Below, piece by piece: positions 44,430-58,648 of a DNA stretch of 64,000 bases; the stretch's first letter is position 1; every line of letters starts with the position of its first letter. The DNA is from Cheilinus undulatus. Its lineage: Eukaryota > Chordata > Actinopteri > Labriformes > Labridae. Under the pieces are notes generated by a model that did no database searches, was not told where the DNA came from, and worked only from the letters and a program-made list of their open reading frames with translations. The stretch lies in contig NC_054882.1 in NCBI RefSeq assembly GCF_018320785.1, forward strand, positions 28,400,719 to 28,464,718, written 5' to 3'. A program made the translations under genes and the position numbers.

Positions 44430-45400
44430 AATGTAGGGTTAAAAAGCTAAACAGATGAGTCTTTAGCTTAGATTTAAAAATAGGTAGACCTGTCTCTAGT
44501 CTTAAGTCTCCGGGCAGTTTGTTCCACATTTGAACCAGTAACCAGTAAACCTATGAAGTCTGACAAATAAAGACTTCACATGTGTAGTGATTTATGAGGA
44601 AGTAACAGAACTTTTAAGATGATTTGTTGAGGTACCGGTTGGCAATGCAGAGATATAAGAATTGTAATTGGCTGTTATATAAAGTCAGTATAAAGCCACT
44701 TGATATACTTTTGGTTGTTGTATAGTTCTAAATTATACACCTTTACAGTACTTGAGGACACCCCATCCCCTTTTAAAAGAGCACTTTAGGACCCACTATC
44801 TACTCACTGAGATATTGAGATATTATACTTTCAATGTGTTAAATATTTTACAATGATAGAGCTGCAGTAACTCTTGAAAATCTGTGGTAAGGCTGGTCTT
44901 CTTTGGCAAGAACAAATCAGAGAGTCAACCTCAGTGCAAAGCAATGAATACTGATGAAGAATATGCTCTGTGTGTCCTTTTGGAACACCTAAAGTCACAG
45001 GCGGGACCTCTAACTCAGTGGATAACTTCACGTAGGGTGCAATTGAATCAGTTGTGGATGGCTTTAAAAGTGTACAGTAGGATTTTGAATTGAATTCTGA
45101 ATTTGACTGGGAGCCAGCGGAGCTGCTGGAGAACGGGGGTGATGTGGTGGAAGGAGGGGTTTCTAGTGATGATGCGGCCAGCAGAGTTCTGGACCAGTTG
45201 AAGCTTGTGCAGGGATTTGTGAGGGGCACCGAAGAGGAGTGAATTACAATAGTCTATATGGGAGGTGACGAGGCTGTGGACCAGAATAGCAGTAGTGTGA
45301 GGGGTGAGGGAGGGGCAGAGACGATTGATATTACATAAATGGAAATATGCAGACCGGGTTATGTTATTAATGTGAGAGTGGAAAGAAAGTTTGACACCCC
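44430..45400. repeat. Dispersed repeat, LINE-like remnants
   Basis: Text such as AGCTAAACAGATGAGTCTT, TTAAGTCTCCGGGCAGTTTG and CTGGGAGCCAGCGGAGCTGC is typical of abundant fish interspersed repeats with LINE-derived 3' parts. Open frames here are not genes. Confidence 0.5.
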
Positions 45401-46419
45401 TGCTCTACAGGTGCCCTTATTATTATCCCCCCCACCCCACCCCACCCCATAAACATCCTGAGTCCACCACTGCTTTATGGCCATGTGAAGGATTAACTTT
45501 CTCTAGAGTCCTGCGTGTGGACTCAGGGCTCTGAAACAGAGTTTTTTTTTCTGTTAGCTCAAAGAGGTTTAAAACCTGTGGTAGCTGGAAGCAGATGAAT
45601 GAAAAAGGAACATTCCTCAAGACAAGGTGTAGTATGAGTCTTTCTGCCACAAATCACATTTTATTGTTTATTTTATACCATTTTACTTCACAGCAATCCA
45701 CTTTTTTATTGGTTTGATATTTCTCTACTATAATTTGCTTGTTATGATGACATAGTGGCCACAAGTCCAAGTTTCCACATCACTCTTTATTTTGATACTA
45801 TTTTTAAACTGTGTATATTTTAATACACTCCTCTAATTATTGAGATCATTTTTGAGGTATACGTCATATTTGATGCACACCTTTGTCTTTGCCTTGAGGC
45901 TCTGTTGGTGCAGAAGGCCCCAGGCAACTGACTACCTTTGCCTGACAGTAAATTGCCCACACTAATAACACAGAATGAGTTTCTGTATGAGAAACATTTA
46001 CATTGTATTACACGTAGAGGGCACTTGTTGTGTGAAAATGTCCAGCTGGCTTAAAAATAGTAACTGCTGTTGAAGAAGGCTACCTCTAAATTGAGCTCAG
46101 GTACCATCAGAGGCTGAAGGTCAAACCTTCTATTACGGCGCCATCTGCTGGAATGCGGTGTAATATGTGAGGCGATTTGGAGGCTCAAACCCTGACATGC
46201 TGGAAGACTTCTGCTATATAACAGTTTCTTTGATGAAGGCTGAGCTCTGGTGCTGTAGCCATAGTTAACTTCTAACAGTCCTTAAGCTTTAATGCATTCA
46301 AGATATTCACTTAGTTTGTTTAAATTGAATATGACATCTTAATTTTGCCAGCCACAGCTGGGCCTGATAACTGCCAGACCCGTTGAATCTGACAACGTGA
46401 AGTAGGCTGCAAGATCTAA

Positions 46420-47215
46420 AATAAACCCCTCACACACACATCCTGCTGCTATCTAAAGAAATCCAAGTACATGAGAAACAAAGTCATTGACATTTATCAG
46501 TCCAGAAAGGGTCACAAAGACATTTCTAAGGCTTGGGGACTCCATCAACCACAGTGAGTGCTGTTATCCACAAATGGAGAAAACTTGGGACAGTGGTGAA
46601 CCTTCCCAGGAGTGTTGTTCCCTACAAAAATTACTCTAAGAGTGCATCGATGACTCATACAGGAGGCCACAGAAGAACCCAGAACAACATCTAATGACCT
46701 GCAGGACTGTCTGTGTTCATGATTTAACAAAAAGAAGGACACTGGGCAAAAATGGCATCCATAGGGGAGAAAAACACTGCGACCAAAAAGAACACAAAGG
46801 TTCAACTCACATTTGCTGAAACAAATCTTGATGATCCCCAAGACTTTTGGGAAAATATTCAGTGGGCTGACGAGTCAAAAGTTGAACTTTTGTTGTTACA
46901 CCTGGTGTAAAGGTAAAACAGCCTTTCATAAAAAGAAAATCATACCAACAGTCAAACATGGTTGTGGTAGTGTGATGGTCTAGGGCTGCTTTGCTGCTTC
47001 GAGACAACTTGAATTTGGACAACTTGCCATAATTGATCAAACCATGAATTCTGCTCTCCACCAGAAAATCCTGAAGAATATTTGGCCATCAGTTTGTGAC
47101 CTCAAGCTCAAGTGCACTTAGTTTTTGCAGCAGGACAATCATCCAAAACACACCAGCAAGTCCACCTCTGAATGTCTTAAAAACAAAATGAAAGTTTTGG
47201 ATTTGCAAAGTTAAA
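46420..47215 (+). mobile_element. Tc1-like transposon, degraded, plus orientation
   Basis: A decayed transposase runs through here: a KWRKLGTVVNLPR-like N-terminal DNA-binding part (about 46570), the region before the first catalytic Asp (about 46870), and QQDNHPKHTS (about 47130) around the second Asp. Several stops and frame shifts are present. Confidence 0.8.
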
Positions 47216-47224
47216 GTCCACTCT

Positions 47225-48310
47225 TAGAGTGCCTACAAAATGTATTCACAGATGTTTTACCCTTTTATTCATTTGATAAATCAATCATAGTCAAATATGT
47301 TGATGTTTAAGACAAAAAAAATCTTTTTAATGTCAAAGTGAAAGCAGATTTCTGCAAAGTTAGGTCAATTAAATAGAAGTATGTAGTGAAGAGTAAGTGA
47401 ATGCATATATATCTTGCCTCTTTCAGGTCAGTATTCAGTAGATGCATTTTTGGCTGCAGTCAGAGTACTGAGTCTGTATGGATAGGTCTCAATCAGGCTT
47501 GCATATCTGGACACCACAATTTTACTTCATTGTTCTTTGCAAAACTGCTCAAAACTTTGTCACATTCATTTTACACTCTACCCTTACAAGCCTTCCAGGG
47601 CCGGCTGCTGAGAAGCATCCCCACAACGTGATGCTGCCGCCATGGTTTTTCACAGTAGTGGTGGTGTGTTTATGGTGATGTGCAGTGATTGGTGTTTGCC
47701 AAACATCTAGTCAGATGGCCAAAAAGTATGATTTTATTCCATCACGACCAGAGAACTTTCTTCCACATGCCTTTTGGGGAACTCTAGTCGAGATTTAATG
47801 AGTTTTCTTCAACAGTTGCTTTCTCTTTGCCATTCTCCCATAAAGCTTTGACAGGAGAAGAACCCGGGCAACAGTTGTTGTATGCAGAGTCTTTCCCATC
47901 TCAGCTGCAGAAGCTTATAACTCCTTCAGAGTAGTCATAGGTGTCTTGGTGGCCTCTCTCTCTCTAGGCTCCTTTTTGCAAGGTCACTCAGTTTGTGAGG
48001 GAATGATTGCACCAGATTTATGCGCCATATCTTTCCATTTCTTGATGATGGATTAAATTTTTTGTAGCCATTCCCTGACTTAAAACTTTCAATAACCTTC
48101 TGTCTGAGTTGCTTTGGTTATTCTTTTGTCTTCATGGTGTAATGATAGCCAGGAATACTGATTAACCAATGACTGGACCTTCCAGACACAGGTGGTTTTA
48201 TACTACAGTCACTTTAGACAGATTCATTGCACACAGGTGATCCTCATTTCACTAATTGTGAGACTTCTAGCACTGGTTTGCTGGATCTCTGTCGAATTAG
48301 GTCAGCCAAA
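47225..48310 (-). mobile_element. Tc1-like transposon copy 1 of the abundant family, minus orientation
   Basis: Contains the hallmark text CAGTATTCAGTAGATGCA, CCTTCCAGGGCCGGCTGCTG and TCTTGATGATGGATT in order, which is the complement of a Tc1 transposase gene. It lacks a central part and has many substitutions. It lies back to back with the 46.4-kb element. Confidence 0.85.
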
Positions 48311-48956
48311 TTATGTTGACCATGACCACAGTTCATCTTGGTCGGCAGCGACCTGTCTGCAGAGATAAAACAGGCATGTACAAATGGTAAACAGCAGAGG
48401 GCAGCCTAGCTCAGTCCATATGTGCTGCACTGAGGCTGCACACACACTATCTTTAGAGTTGGAGTTCCTCAGCTGCTTCAACCCTGATATTATCTAACAT
48501 TAAATACTGCTCCTTTTGTTTCATGTACAAAATATGTCCCTGGGAAGTTATAATCACTTTGACTTGAGTTAAAGTCCAATTATAGGATGTGAAGTTCAGT
48601 CTCTCCTTAGAAAACATTGCACTAGGGTAAGAAATGTCACATATTTATGACATGTCCTTCATGAATAATAAACCCACACATGTAGTAGTTTGAAATTTAA
48701 GAGCAGTTATTCATAATTCAATGCTGAAGTCGGGTCAGGAGCCCAGACTGCAGTCATGTTTAAAATATGCTCTGTAATGCAGCACTTTGCTGAGGAGGAA
48801 ATGTAAAGACTGGTGATAACAGCAACAGTGAAAGCTTGCAGGGCTGTTTGCAGGTACAGCTAAGGCTCCCTGCTGCTCACCTCACACTCTCATGGTACTT
48901 TAGCGAGGAGTGTCAAAATATGGTGTTTTACATCCCTGGGGAGCAATAACGCTGGT

Positions 48957-49315
48957 GTGAATTATTTATCTTGTCTTTTTCAGCTTCATGGCTTTTCTCT
49001 GAGCTCTGGGTCACTGCTCCCACTTTTAAACCTGCTACTATGTTTTTGTTATTTTTTCGAAAGGGTGGGGCCGGGTCAGCGGTCGGGGTTAAGGGGTTTC
49101 TGTGTCACTGGGGTCGTGGGGAAAACGAGGATAAAGACCGGTGCTGCACAGTCACTGAAAGATCCAAATTCCTGCACTGCATTGTGGGTCGTAGCGTTCA
49201 GGCGTCTGAGTGGGTGTTTCAGACATCATGAGGGCCCTGTAGAGGTGGAAACTGGCCCCTCCACCCTCCTGCACCCCGTCTTTACCATCCTCACACATAT
49301 GCTACAATGACAATA
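48957..49315 (+). other. GC-rich exon-like segment, identity unknown
   Basis: After a cttgtctttttcag acceptor (ends 48983), two overlapping plus-strand frames stay open through a GC-rich patch (about 49060-49250), and AATAAA occurs at about 49311. A further exon-like segment with acceptor and donor lies at 49501-49629. I do not recognise either frame. It may be a noncoding transcript or a repeat. Confidence 0.2.
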
Positions 49316-50274
49316 AAAGACAATGGCTGGTACTTGAAGTTAAGCTGGAAGATGACTTGGAGAGCGGGCTATTGTTGGTGTTAAGCTTTGTTACTTTGAC
49401 AATGCCCCTGCTGAGGAAAAAGTTTAAATGCAGGAGAAGAGAGGAGGAGGGGGGCTTCATCTGAATTTTATAGGATCAGTTTCTTTCTTCTCTTTGGCAG
49501 GAATGAAATATTCCCAACATAGCAGGCCGAAGGCTGGTTCACTGTGTAATTATGGGATGTGGAGCTCAGGATCTACAGACTATGATCATTGCTCCGCAGG
49601 AAAGACAGCCACAAATTCACACTGGCGAGGTTTAAAGTCAGACACAAAGTTCCTTTTTTGAAAATGCCCAACTTTTTACAGAGTAAAACCTCATCCAACT
49701 TGAATTTATAGTGCAAATTATTACATTCATTATCATCAATTTGTTCAACCATGAAAAAGTCAATTGAAAAACCAAACACTGTCTTTCCACATTAAAATAA
49801 GCCAACTTAAAGACAAAACACAACAGGATACAAAAGCATTGCCCAGTTAATATTACTTTGGCTCTCACATGTTAATAAGTCAATGATTGATAACCAATCA
49901 GCGCACTTAAACCATGCATGGAAAAATAATGGTTACAGTGTCTGGACTTTCCAAAACAAGTGTAATTTTAACACCCCAAGCCTTGGCTCTGACATTGTAT
50001 GTCAACAATACTCAGGTAAAGAATTACTTTTATTCCTAAGCTGGAGTATGCTTCTATTGCTCACAATAAGGCATCAATATGAGTTTCAGTCTGTTTTATT
50101 TGAAGCTAAAACAATCTACACCGATGCTTAAAAGGTCCTTTTTCGTGCATCATGGCTGAAAGGTAGGCTCAGTTTGTTGAGAGATTTAAAAAAAAAAATC
50201 CCAAACAGACACTGAATTAATCATTATTTTAGATGGCTTAAAACTTTGTGTAATATTAATGACTGCATAAATAA

Positions 50275-51420
<1,146 letters not shown>

Positions 51421-52102
51421 ATCCAATCACTTATTTCTAGATGATGTCTTTAACACACTGCTGAAACTACCTTTTTGTCCGTGCAAGTTAAATGACATCA
51501 AGATAATGATAGGATATTTTTGTTGAAGGGAAAAAGCATCATTTTTAATGTACATGTAGAAATAATCAGCAAAGAAACAGAAACCACTTTGTCCACAGGG
51601 GTGCCAAATTGACACCACAAAAGTTCCACATAGGAGTTTTAAATACCAAGCATGTAACTGGACCTGGAGAGATAGTTTGATAGAGAGATTTTTTATGTGT
51701 TGTGATGTAAATTGTTATAATAAGCCAATGTGGAATTAATGCAGAGTCATTAGTCTTCAGGTGATCTGGGGCTTGGTTCCCCTGTACCATTTAAAAATCT
51801 CTGCTTTGGTGGCCTTGAAAAGAGCACAGTGACTCCAAATCAAAAGCCGTGGCCCACATGAACCAGAAAGTAGACACTGTTGTTAAATAATCATCTGTGA
51901 TGAGCTGTTTCTCCTTGATTCACTTCTGGTCTTGTATTGATTGATTCTGCCTTTACTGTGCTTCTACCACACTTTATGATGCCACACACTGAGGGGGACA
52001 TGTTTGACCTGAGGCCGGACGCTGACAGCAGATGTCTGTCACTAATAAGTGTCATTAGCTGGGCCTGAATAGGACCTGAAGTACTGCCAGCTTTTGTCTT
52101 AC

Positions 52103-52265
52103 CCAATGAGATGAAGATGAAGACGTGTGTGCTGAGGACCAGACCGATCAATATGTTAGACAGGACGAGGTGGAGGTCAGGGGCGGGGTGTGATGTTGAC
52201 CTGGCGTTGTTTGGTCGTGAGACGTTGGCGAACTGTGACCTTTTGTTCATCAAGCATTCATTCAC
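52103..52265 (-). CDS. Candidate first exon of an unknown small membrane protein
   Basis: The minus-strand ATG at 52265 (or the in-frame ATG at 52250) opens 54 codons, then a consensus gtaagac donor in phase 1. The encoded peptide has an NVS glycosylation sequon, a Ser/Pro-rich linker and a 22-residue hydrophobic segment (LVLSNILIGLVLSTHVFIFI) right before the donor. This fits a signal-anchor or membrane span. The family was not recognised and no following exon could be set, so this is weakly supported. Confidence 0.3.
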
Positions 52266-53579
52266 GCTCGACGACTTATAGAGAAATCATGTGTCTACTT
52301 AATTATCCTCCAGTTCAATATGGTGGTATCATGGTTAGTGTTGTAAGAATTTAGTGTTTTAGGTCATGCAATGCACATGGGGCTTTACAACTGGGGTCTT
52401 TATCTTCTCTAGTAGAGCTGTAAAGAAGAATTAAGACCAAATATAAAAGTGTTTGTTTAAGGCATTAACTTCTAAAGAGGCTTTCTCTCTCTCTCACTGG
52501 AAAGATGTTTACTCTCTTTAACACCTGCAGACGTTTCAGCAGCTTAACAGACTGTTTGTGTACTCGTGCCCTTTTGTGTTCAAATGCAGGTTGCTCAAGA
52601 TGAAACCACCCCAAAAAAGTTGTGTTATTTGGAACAGACTTTAGCTCCTGGCTGCTGTCAAGATGCTAAAGAATAAAAGAGTGTTTGCATTGAATTCCTA
52701 CCTTTTGTCACACAAATACGATGGCTGCTACTGCAAATTAACACCTTTTTACACCACATGACATCCTAATGAAACTGCATGCTCAATAGCCTCTATTGTT
52801 TTGCCTCCCAGCTGATGCATCACTAGTCAACAGTTTCATGAATTAGCTGGATCAATAAACTCACATAGATTAAACAAACACAAAAACAGGAACAAGCGCT
52901 TTTAAGCAAATCAAAGTTGGAAGCCAATTAGACTCCTGATCTCTGCCGGTTTCATCAGGATTAAGGAGGATCATTTCAAATCTGAAGTTTGGCGTCAAGA
53001 GTAAGACGTGCCAGCTTTGCGTCAGGCTTAGAGACACAAACAACAATATGAAGACTTCAGACTAGACGTATCAACTGTGGCTGGGCTAATCTACTCTGTT
53101 CTGAAGGAAACATGGCTGACTATTTAATGTAGAAAGCTCATCTAACACTGGAGATCTAAATCTGAATACTGCATGCATTAGAGATAAAGTCTAAGTTGGT
53201 TTGTTCTATGGTTATTTGGAGTTTAAAGGTAAAACCTGCTCTAATTAAACCCTGAGACGTCCATATTGACCCTCTTTATGATAAATGTTTCACAGTAAAG
53301 GTTTCTGTATTCTAAATAGATGCAAAATTATGTGTTTCATCATACAGTGGCTGACAATATCACATGGTGTGATGCTAAAAAGAGACAAAAAAGACTGAAT
53401 CAGGGAAAAGATCTGAAAATTACGGTGTTAAACATTAAACAGAGTATCAATCTCCCCTGCATTACAACAGAGTTCTAACTCTGCTTCTCTACAAAATCTA
53501 AACTATGTGGTTTATTTAAGGACTGTGTCTTTCTTTATTAATGATGTAGAAAAAAAATAAAATATAATGACTTAGGTAA

Positions 53580-53650
53580 GGAACATGACCCAATGCCTCC
53601 CAAAGTGTGGGCCGGGGCCAACTGATGGGCCCCAAAGGTACTGTAGGTGG
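53580..53650. repeat. Fragment of a GTGTGGGCC-type dispersed repeat
   Basis: CCAAAGTGTGGGCCGGGGCC followed by GGGCCCCAAAGGTACTGTAGGTGGG resembles 41925-41985 (AAAGTGTGGGCT...GGTACAGCAAGTGGGGCC). Both are fragments of one repeat family. Confidence 0.5.
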
Positions 53651-54689
53651 GACAAGAAAATAATTAAAAATCAGAGAAATAATTTTAAAAATGTAAATAA
53701 CAATTTGAAAATATAAACACATAAAATACCTGATTACAAATTATTAAGTCTCAGAAGTAACAAAACACTACCAGAAGTTTTAACTCATGTTATTCATGTT
53801 TTATAAGTTATTTAGTCTGATGTACACAACCGGTGTTACAGTGCAGCTGGTGTTGGATTGACTAGTGACACTACATTAAACATTCTACTATGCCACTTGC
53901 TTCCTGGTTTTGTTTCTCAAGTTAACAAGTTGCAAGAAGGTATGCTTGAGTTCCAACTTGTTAACTTGAGTTAAATAAACTGAACTTGTCTACTTGTTAC
54001 TACTAAGAAAAAAAATCACCAATTTTATTTTCTTCACATTGTATTATTCACATTGTAGGAAAAAAAAAAGACATTTCAATGCTTGCCAGGGAAGAAAAAC
54101 ATATAAAAGTGTTTGGTCAGACATTTCAGGTGGGAGAAATATTGCTAGTTCTGTGATTTGAAAGTTGCACACTGTAAAACCAAACAAGTTGAAACAGCAA
54201 AATGTTTGTTGAAACTAATGATGTCCAGGTTTTAAGAGGGGGAAAGATTTTTTTTGAGTAGTCATTACTCAGACTCATTACTCATGTTTGGTTAACCTGA
54301 CCTCTATGAGTTATACTTTAACGTGGAAACTTTTCTACACTTAAAAATTCTGTTTGAAATCATCTTGGCAACATGTTTACTTTAATCTTGAACATGTTAA
54401 GGTAAGTAGATTTAAGGGACTACAAGAAATAATAAGTGATAGGTGCAAAGTGAACCAGGAAGTTCTATTCCATCATGTCCAGAAGCATTCAGTGTATACT
54501 GGTTTTGCTCCCCACAGGCAGGACTTCTCAAACTGAGCCAGTAACTTCACCCATGGTGCAAAAGAGTGTCTAATGCCCAAAGGCATTCTAGGAAAAAGCT
54601 GCAGATTCATGGATGATTGTCAACATGTTTTAGTACAGTGACAAGGAATACTTAGATAGTTGAAAACTGTTAACTTACAACCAAAAATA

Positions 54690-54965
54690 TATCCAATTAA
54701 CTCATAAAAATTGAGCTAAAAAAGCTATTTGGGATTCTTTAATCCACCCTGCACGCACACTGAGATCCTCAGGCAAAGGTCTTTTATCTGTGCCAGAAGC
54801 TCAGCTGAGAACTTAGGGGGACTGAGCATTTTCAGTCTGGGCACCAAAGCTCTGGAATGAAGAAATCAGGTCGTCTATATGCTTTCCTTTAAGTCACTTT
54901 TAAAAACATATGTGTTTACGGCTGTTTTGAAAAGTGCTTTATAAATAAAGGTTTATTATTATCAT
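54690..54965 (+). mobile_element. LINE 3' end fragment
   Basis: A decayed frame reads AFSVWAPKLWNE, close to the C-terminal end of fish LINE reverse-transcriptase proteins. It is followed by the usual tail GCTTTATAAATAAAGGTT and TTATTATTATC. Confidence 0.6.
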
Positions 54966-55639
54966 TATCAACACAACTCTATTTTTCTTAACAATCTTCA
55001 CCTGTTTGGTCTTTCAGTGTAGTAGGACATATTGTGGTTACAGCAGTGATTAACTGCCAGATCTTAGTAGCCTTATGAGGAGTTTTACAGTAAAATAGGA
55101 ACTTTCCTTGTTGGCAATAACAACATAACAAGATGGATTTCCAAGTAGGTGGTGCAGGTTAAGTCACACCTTTGTAATAAAGTAAAATACAACAGCTGTT
55201 TTGGGATACCTGCTCTCACAATGTAGTTCACTGAAGTGGAAAAAGTTCAAGAGTATTGTACTCAATTAAAAGTACAGTCTGGTTAAAACTTAAGTAAAAG
55301 TAAAATTACAGATATCAAAATTAACTAAAAAACTACAGGTACTCAAAAAACTCTCAATAACAGTTCTTTGATTAAATGTTGCTTTTAGCAGTGTTATTAG
55401 GTTTTCAGATGTATTCACGTGTTTCAAAAATGCAGTTTTTGGCTGCTTTGCTGTATTGGAGTACATAAAATAAAGAGTAAGAGCAACACAATGTGAAAGC
55501 CTGGTGGAAGCCAAAAATAGAAATCAACATTTGGCAATAACACTGCCAAAATTCTCCACAATCTTCTAGCCCTGGGACCAGGATCACCAAACATCCAGAG
55601 ACGAACTGTGTCAGTTACTGTGACCATAATTGGAGCTGT

Positions 55640-55950
55640 AGACGGGGCGGGGCTCAGCGCCTCCCCCCTCCTCTCGTGCCTGTGGAGGGGCTTACCCGGA
55701 TCTACTGCAGATATTTGCGAGGCTCCTCCCTGCACTTTTTATCGCCTTATAACAGGATATCTCACTGGCGCGAAAAACGCACTGTGTGGCTCCTATTACA
55801 CATTGTGGGGCGGACCTGCAGCTGGAGCCGCCGGCTTTTGTGTTTGGTTTTGTTGAACGTAAAACTTAAGAGAAGTGAAAACCAGCGTGAGGAGAACATC
55901 GTCGTGGAAAAACTCGGACAGCTTCTATGCGTGTGATCTCTGCGCGCCGG
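55640..55950 (+). promoter_or_regulatory. mycl: mycl promoter region with an E2F-like site
   Basis: GC- and CpG-rich stretch just upstream of the mycl noncoding exon, in contrast to its AT-rich surroundings. GGCGCGAAAA at 55767-55776 is the complement of the E2F consensus TTTTCGCGCC. E2F control is well known for MYC and MYCN promoters; use here is inferred. The start site is not defined. Confidence 0.45.
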
Positions 55951-56023
55951 GTACACTTTGCTCTCTGGCTGCGGAGGGATTTTCCATGCCCTGAATTTCA
56001 CTCTGGGGTTTCTGGGATAGCTG
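55850..56023 (+). other. mycl: mycl noncoding first exon (5' limit approximate)
   Basis: Ends in a strong gtaagt donor at 56024. The next acceptor (cccctcag, ending 56446) opens the exon with the start codon. MYC-family genes share this noncoding first exon. The 5' border is a guess. Confidence 0.5.
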
Positions 56024-56518
56024 GTAAGTAGTTTTAATTTGGATACGCACTGGGAGAGTTTAAAATGAGGAAACAGAGGGTTATGTGTGAGGCTGAGACT
56101 ACTCTTTCCTTCTTCACATGACTGCTGTTAGGAACAAAGCGCTGCTACATTTCAGGAAATGCAGCCTCAAACATTAGGTACTTTTACACAGGGGCGTCCT
56201 TGAACAAAAAGTCCCCCTTACATTAAAAACCATAACAGACCCTCTCTGGATTATGTAATAACCTTGTGAGCTTGGACAGTTTGAGATCATCGCTGCAAAG
56301 AGCGCATCCGCAAGATCCCAGATCAATTATTAATGTGGTCCCGTTTGGAGAAAGTAGGCTGTAGGAGGATGTTGTAACAGTCCATTAGAAGGATTCTTGA
56401 ATGGGATGGAAACTTTATGGCTAATCACTGTGATATTTCCCCTCAGGTTGACCATCATAAGAAGAAACATCCGTTCATATCTGGGAATAAACTTTAAAGG
56501 GTTTTATAAACTGGGAAC

Positions 56519-58648
56519 ATGGAGTTCGACTGTTACCAGCACTATTTCCTCGACGACTTCGACACAGAGGAGGATTTTTACAAGTCGACGGCGCCGAGTG
56601 AGGACATATGGAAAAAGTTCGAGCTTCTACCCACCCCTCCCATGTCCCCCACCCGGACTCTGAGCGGAGCTGCTGTGCACCTCTCGGCGGGGGACAAGCT
56701 AAACTGGCTGTCCAAAGTCCTGGGTCAGGACGAGGAGTGCGAGGGACAGTTCATCCCGGACACTGAGGAGCTATTCGGCAACCTCAGTTCCATCATCATC
56801 CAGGACTGCATGTGGAGTAGTTTCTCCGCCAGCAAACAGCTGGAGAAGGTCAGCGGGAAGGTGGTGCCAGCTGCGGCACAGACCGGTGTCTCCCCGGTGG
56901 CGCAGATCTCCGTGAGACCGAGCAAAGCGCAGTGCGTCTCCCCCGGAGGCGTGCTCCCCACCGCGGCGACAGACTGCGTCGACCCCGCGGCTGTTCTCAC
57001 CTTCCCGGCGAGCAGCTGCAGGAAGCCGGCGTCGTCTGGCTCCGAGTCCCGCTCCGATTCCTCCGGTAAGGAAGCAGTCGTGCTTTTAATTGCCCCACCC
57101 TGCCCCTGCTTTGGGATTATATTGCCCTCTAACAATGCGTAATTTGGAGAGCTGGGTTGCTGTTGCATAACTGTGGTCTGTGGCGCAGAGGGGTTATCAA
57201 GTACAACAGTCAGCCACCTTTTAATCCAGATTTTTTACGCTCACTTTGCCAATGCGCGGCGTGCTTGCTCTTCACAAGGGCGAAATCTTTTAAAAACCGC
57301 GCCCCCGTCACTATTCCTTGAATTCCCCCACTTTGAAAACCTGCCACTGGCTCTGCATTGCAATCAGAGTGCGGCAGAGGGGCGGGGTGATCGAGTCCTG
57401 ATGATTTATCACTACTACACACACCGTGAGAGTAACTCTTTCACATTTCTACAATCAGTGACTGCTCCCTGCCAAGAGATCAGCTCATTTAAATAGTTGA
57501 TGAATGGTCAGTGCTGTGACAAAAGCCTGAATTCCTGCAAGCTTTGGCATTGATGAGACTGCTGTTAACACCTCAGCCCCAGCTCAGCCCCCTTTAGATG
57601 GGGGGAGCTGATTTGCATGCCAGACCGTGGAATTCACTTCCTTATTGCCTCTCTGGTTAAATTTTGATTCAGGCTGACTTTGCTCTATTAAGGCAGGAGT
57701 GTAGATTAAGTCAATAAATTAAAAATCCTTAACATTTTGATTGATATTGAGATTATTAAACAGGGTTGATATTTCTAACATCTGTACCTCATGTATTTAT
57801 CGAATTTATGCACCGATGACACTTTAAAATTCATTGAACATGTCAACAAGCAAATGCATGCAAATAAAAAGGTAAAAAAATCTGTCATAGTAATAATGAA
57901 ACATTATACTAATAATGGTTACCAGACAAACTCATTTAATCTACATCTCCTGTATTCATGATCATAGGAAGCCAAAGTTGTCCATGAACTGAGAGTATTA
58001 ATTGCAGAATTAGTACATGTTTTTCCTCTGTGTTTATGAGTTTTTCTCTGTTTCATTGCAGACGATGAAGAGGAGATCGACGTAGTCACTGTGGAGAGCA
58101 AGCAGAGCCGGATGCGTCTGGTGAACAGCAGAAAACCGGTGACCATCACGGTCCGTGCAGACCCCTGCCCCAAACGCTTCCACATGTCCGTCCACCGGCA
58201 GCAGCACAACTACGCCGCTCGTTCCCCAGACAGCGAGCCGGAGCCCGAAGAAGAGGAGGAAGACGACGAAGACGATGAGGAGTCTGAGGAAGAGCCTCAG
58301 AGCAAACGCACATGCACGTCATCCAGTCAGAACTCTCGTGTCTCCCAGCCCGCCTCTCCCTCAGAAACCCCCCTGAACTCAGACACAGAGGACACTGACC
58401 GTAGGAGGAACCACAACTTCCTCGAAAGGAAGAGGAGGAACGACCTGCGATCCCGTTTCCTCGCTCTGCGGGATCAGATCCCAGGTTTGGAGTCTGCGAA
58501 GACCCCGAAGGTGGCCATCCTGACCCAAGCCACAGAATACCTCACGAATCTCCACGGCAAAGAGAAACGGCAACTGCAGGAGAAAAAACGGCTCAAATCC
58601 AGACAGCAGCAACTTCTCCGCAGATTATCTGAACTGAAGCGCTTGTGA
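56519..58648 (+). CDS. mycl: L-Myc, bHLH-leucine-zipper transcription factor
   Basis: Two coding exons, 56519-57065 and 58062-58648, total 1,134 bases (377 codons plus TGA). The exon carrying the ATG begins at 56447. Myc box I covers about residues 23-44, with the degron-like LLPTPPMSP (Thr39, Ser43, like MYC Thr58/Ser62). Myc box II is at 93-104 (IIQDCMWSSFSA). An acidic run (EEEEEDDEDDEESEEE) precedes the bHLH at 295-346 (RRRNHNFLERKRRNDLRSRF), and the zipper runs to the end. The N-terminal MEFDCYQHYF and the overall length identify MYCL rather than MYC or MYCN. It pairs with MAX to bind E-boxes and drive growth genes. Human MYCL adjoins MFSD2A, as here. The intron (57066-58061) contains no recognised feature. 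Confidence 0.96.

Noticed and set aside
44831-45229. Minus-strand frame of 132 codons, Ser-rich
   Set aside because: The complementary strand carries text of an abundant fish interspersed repeat; no splice or promoter support.
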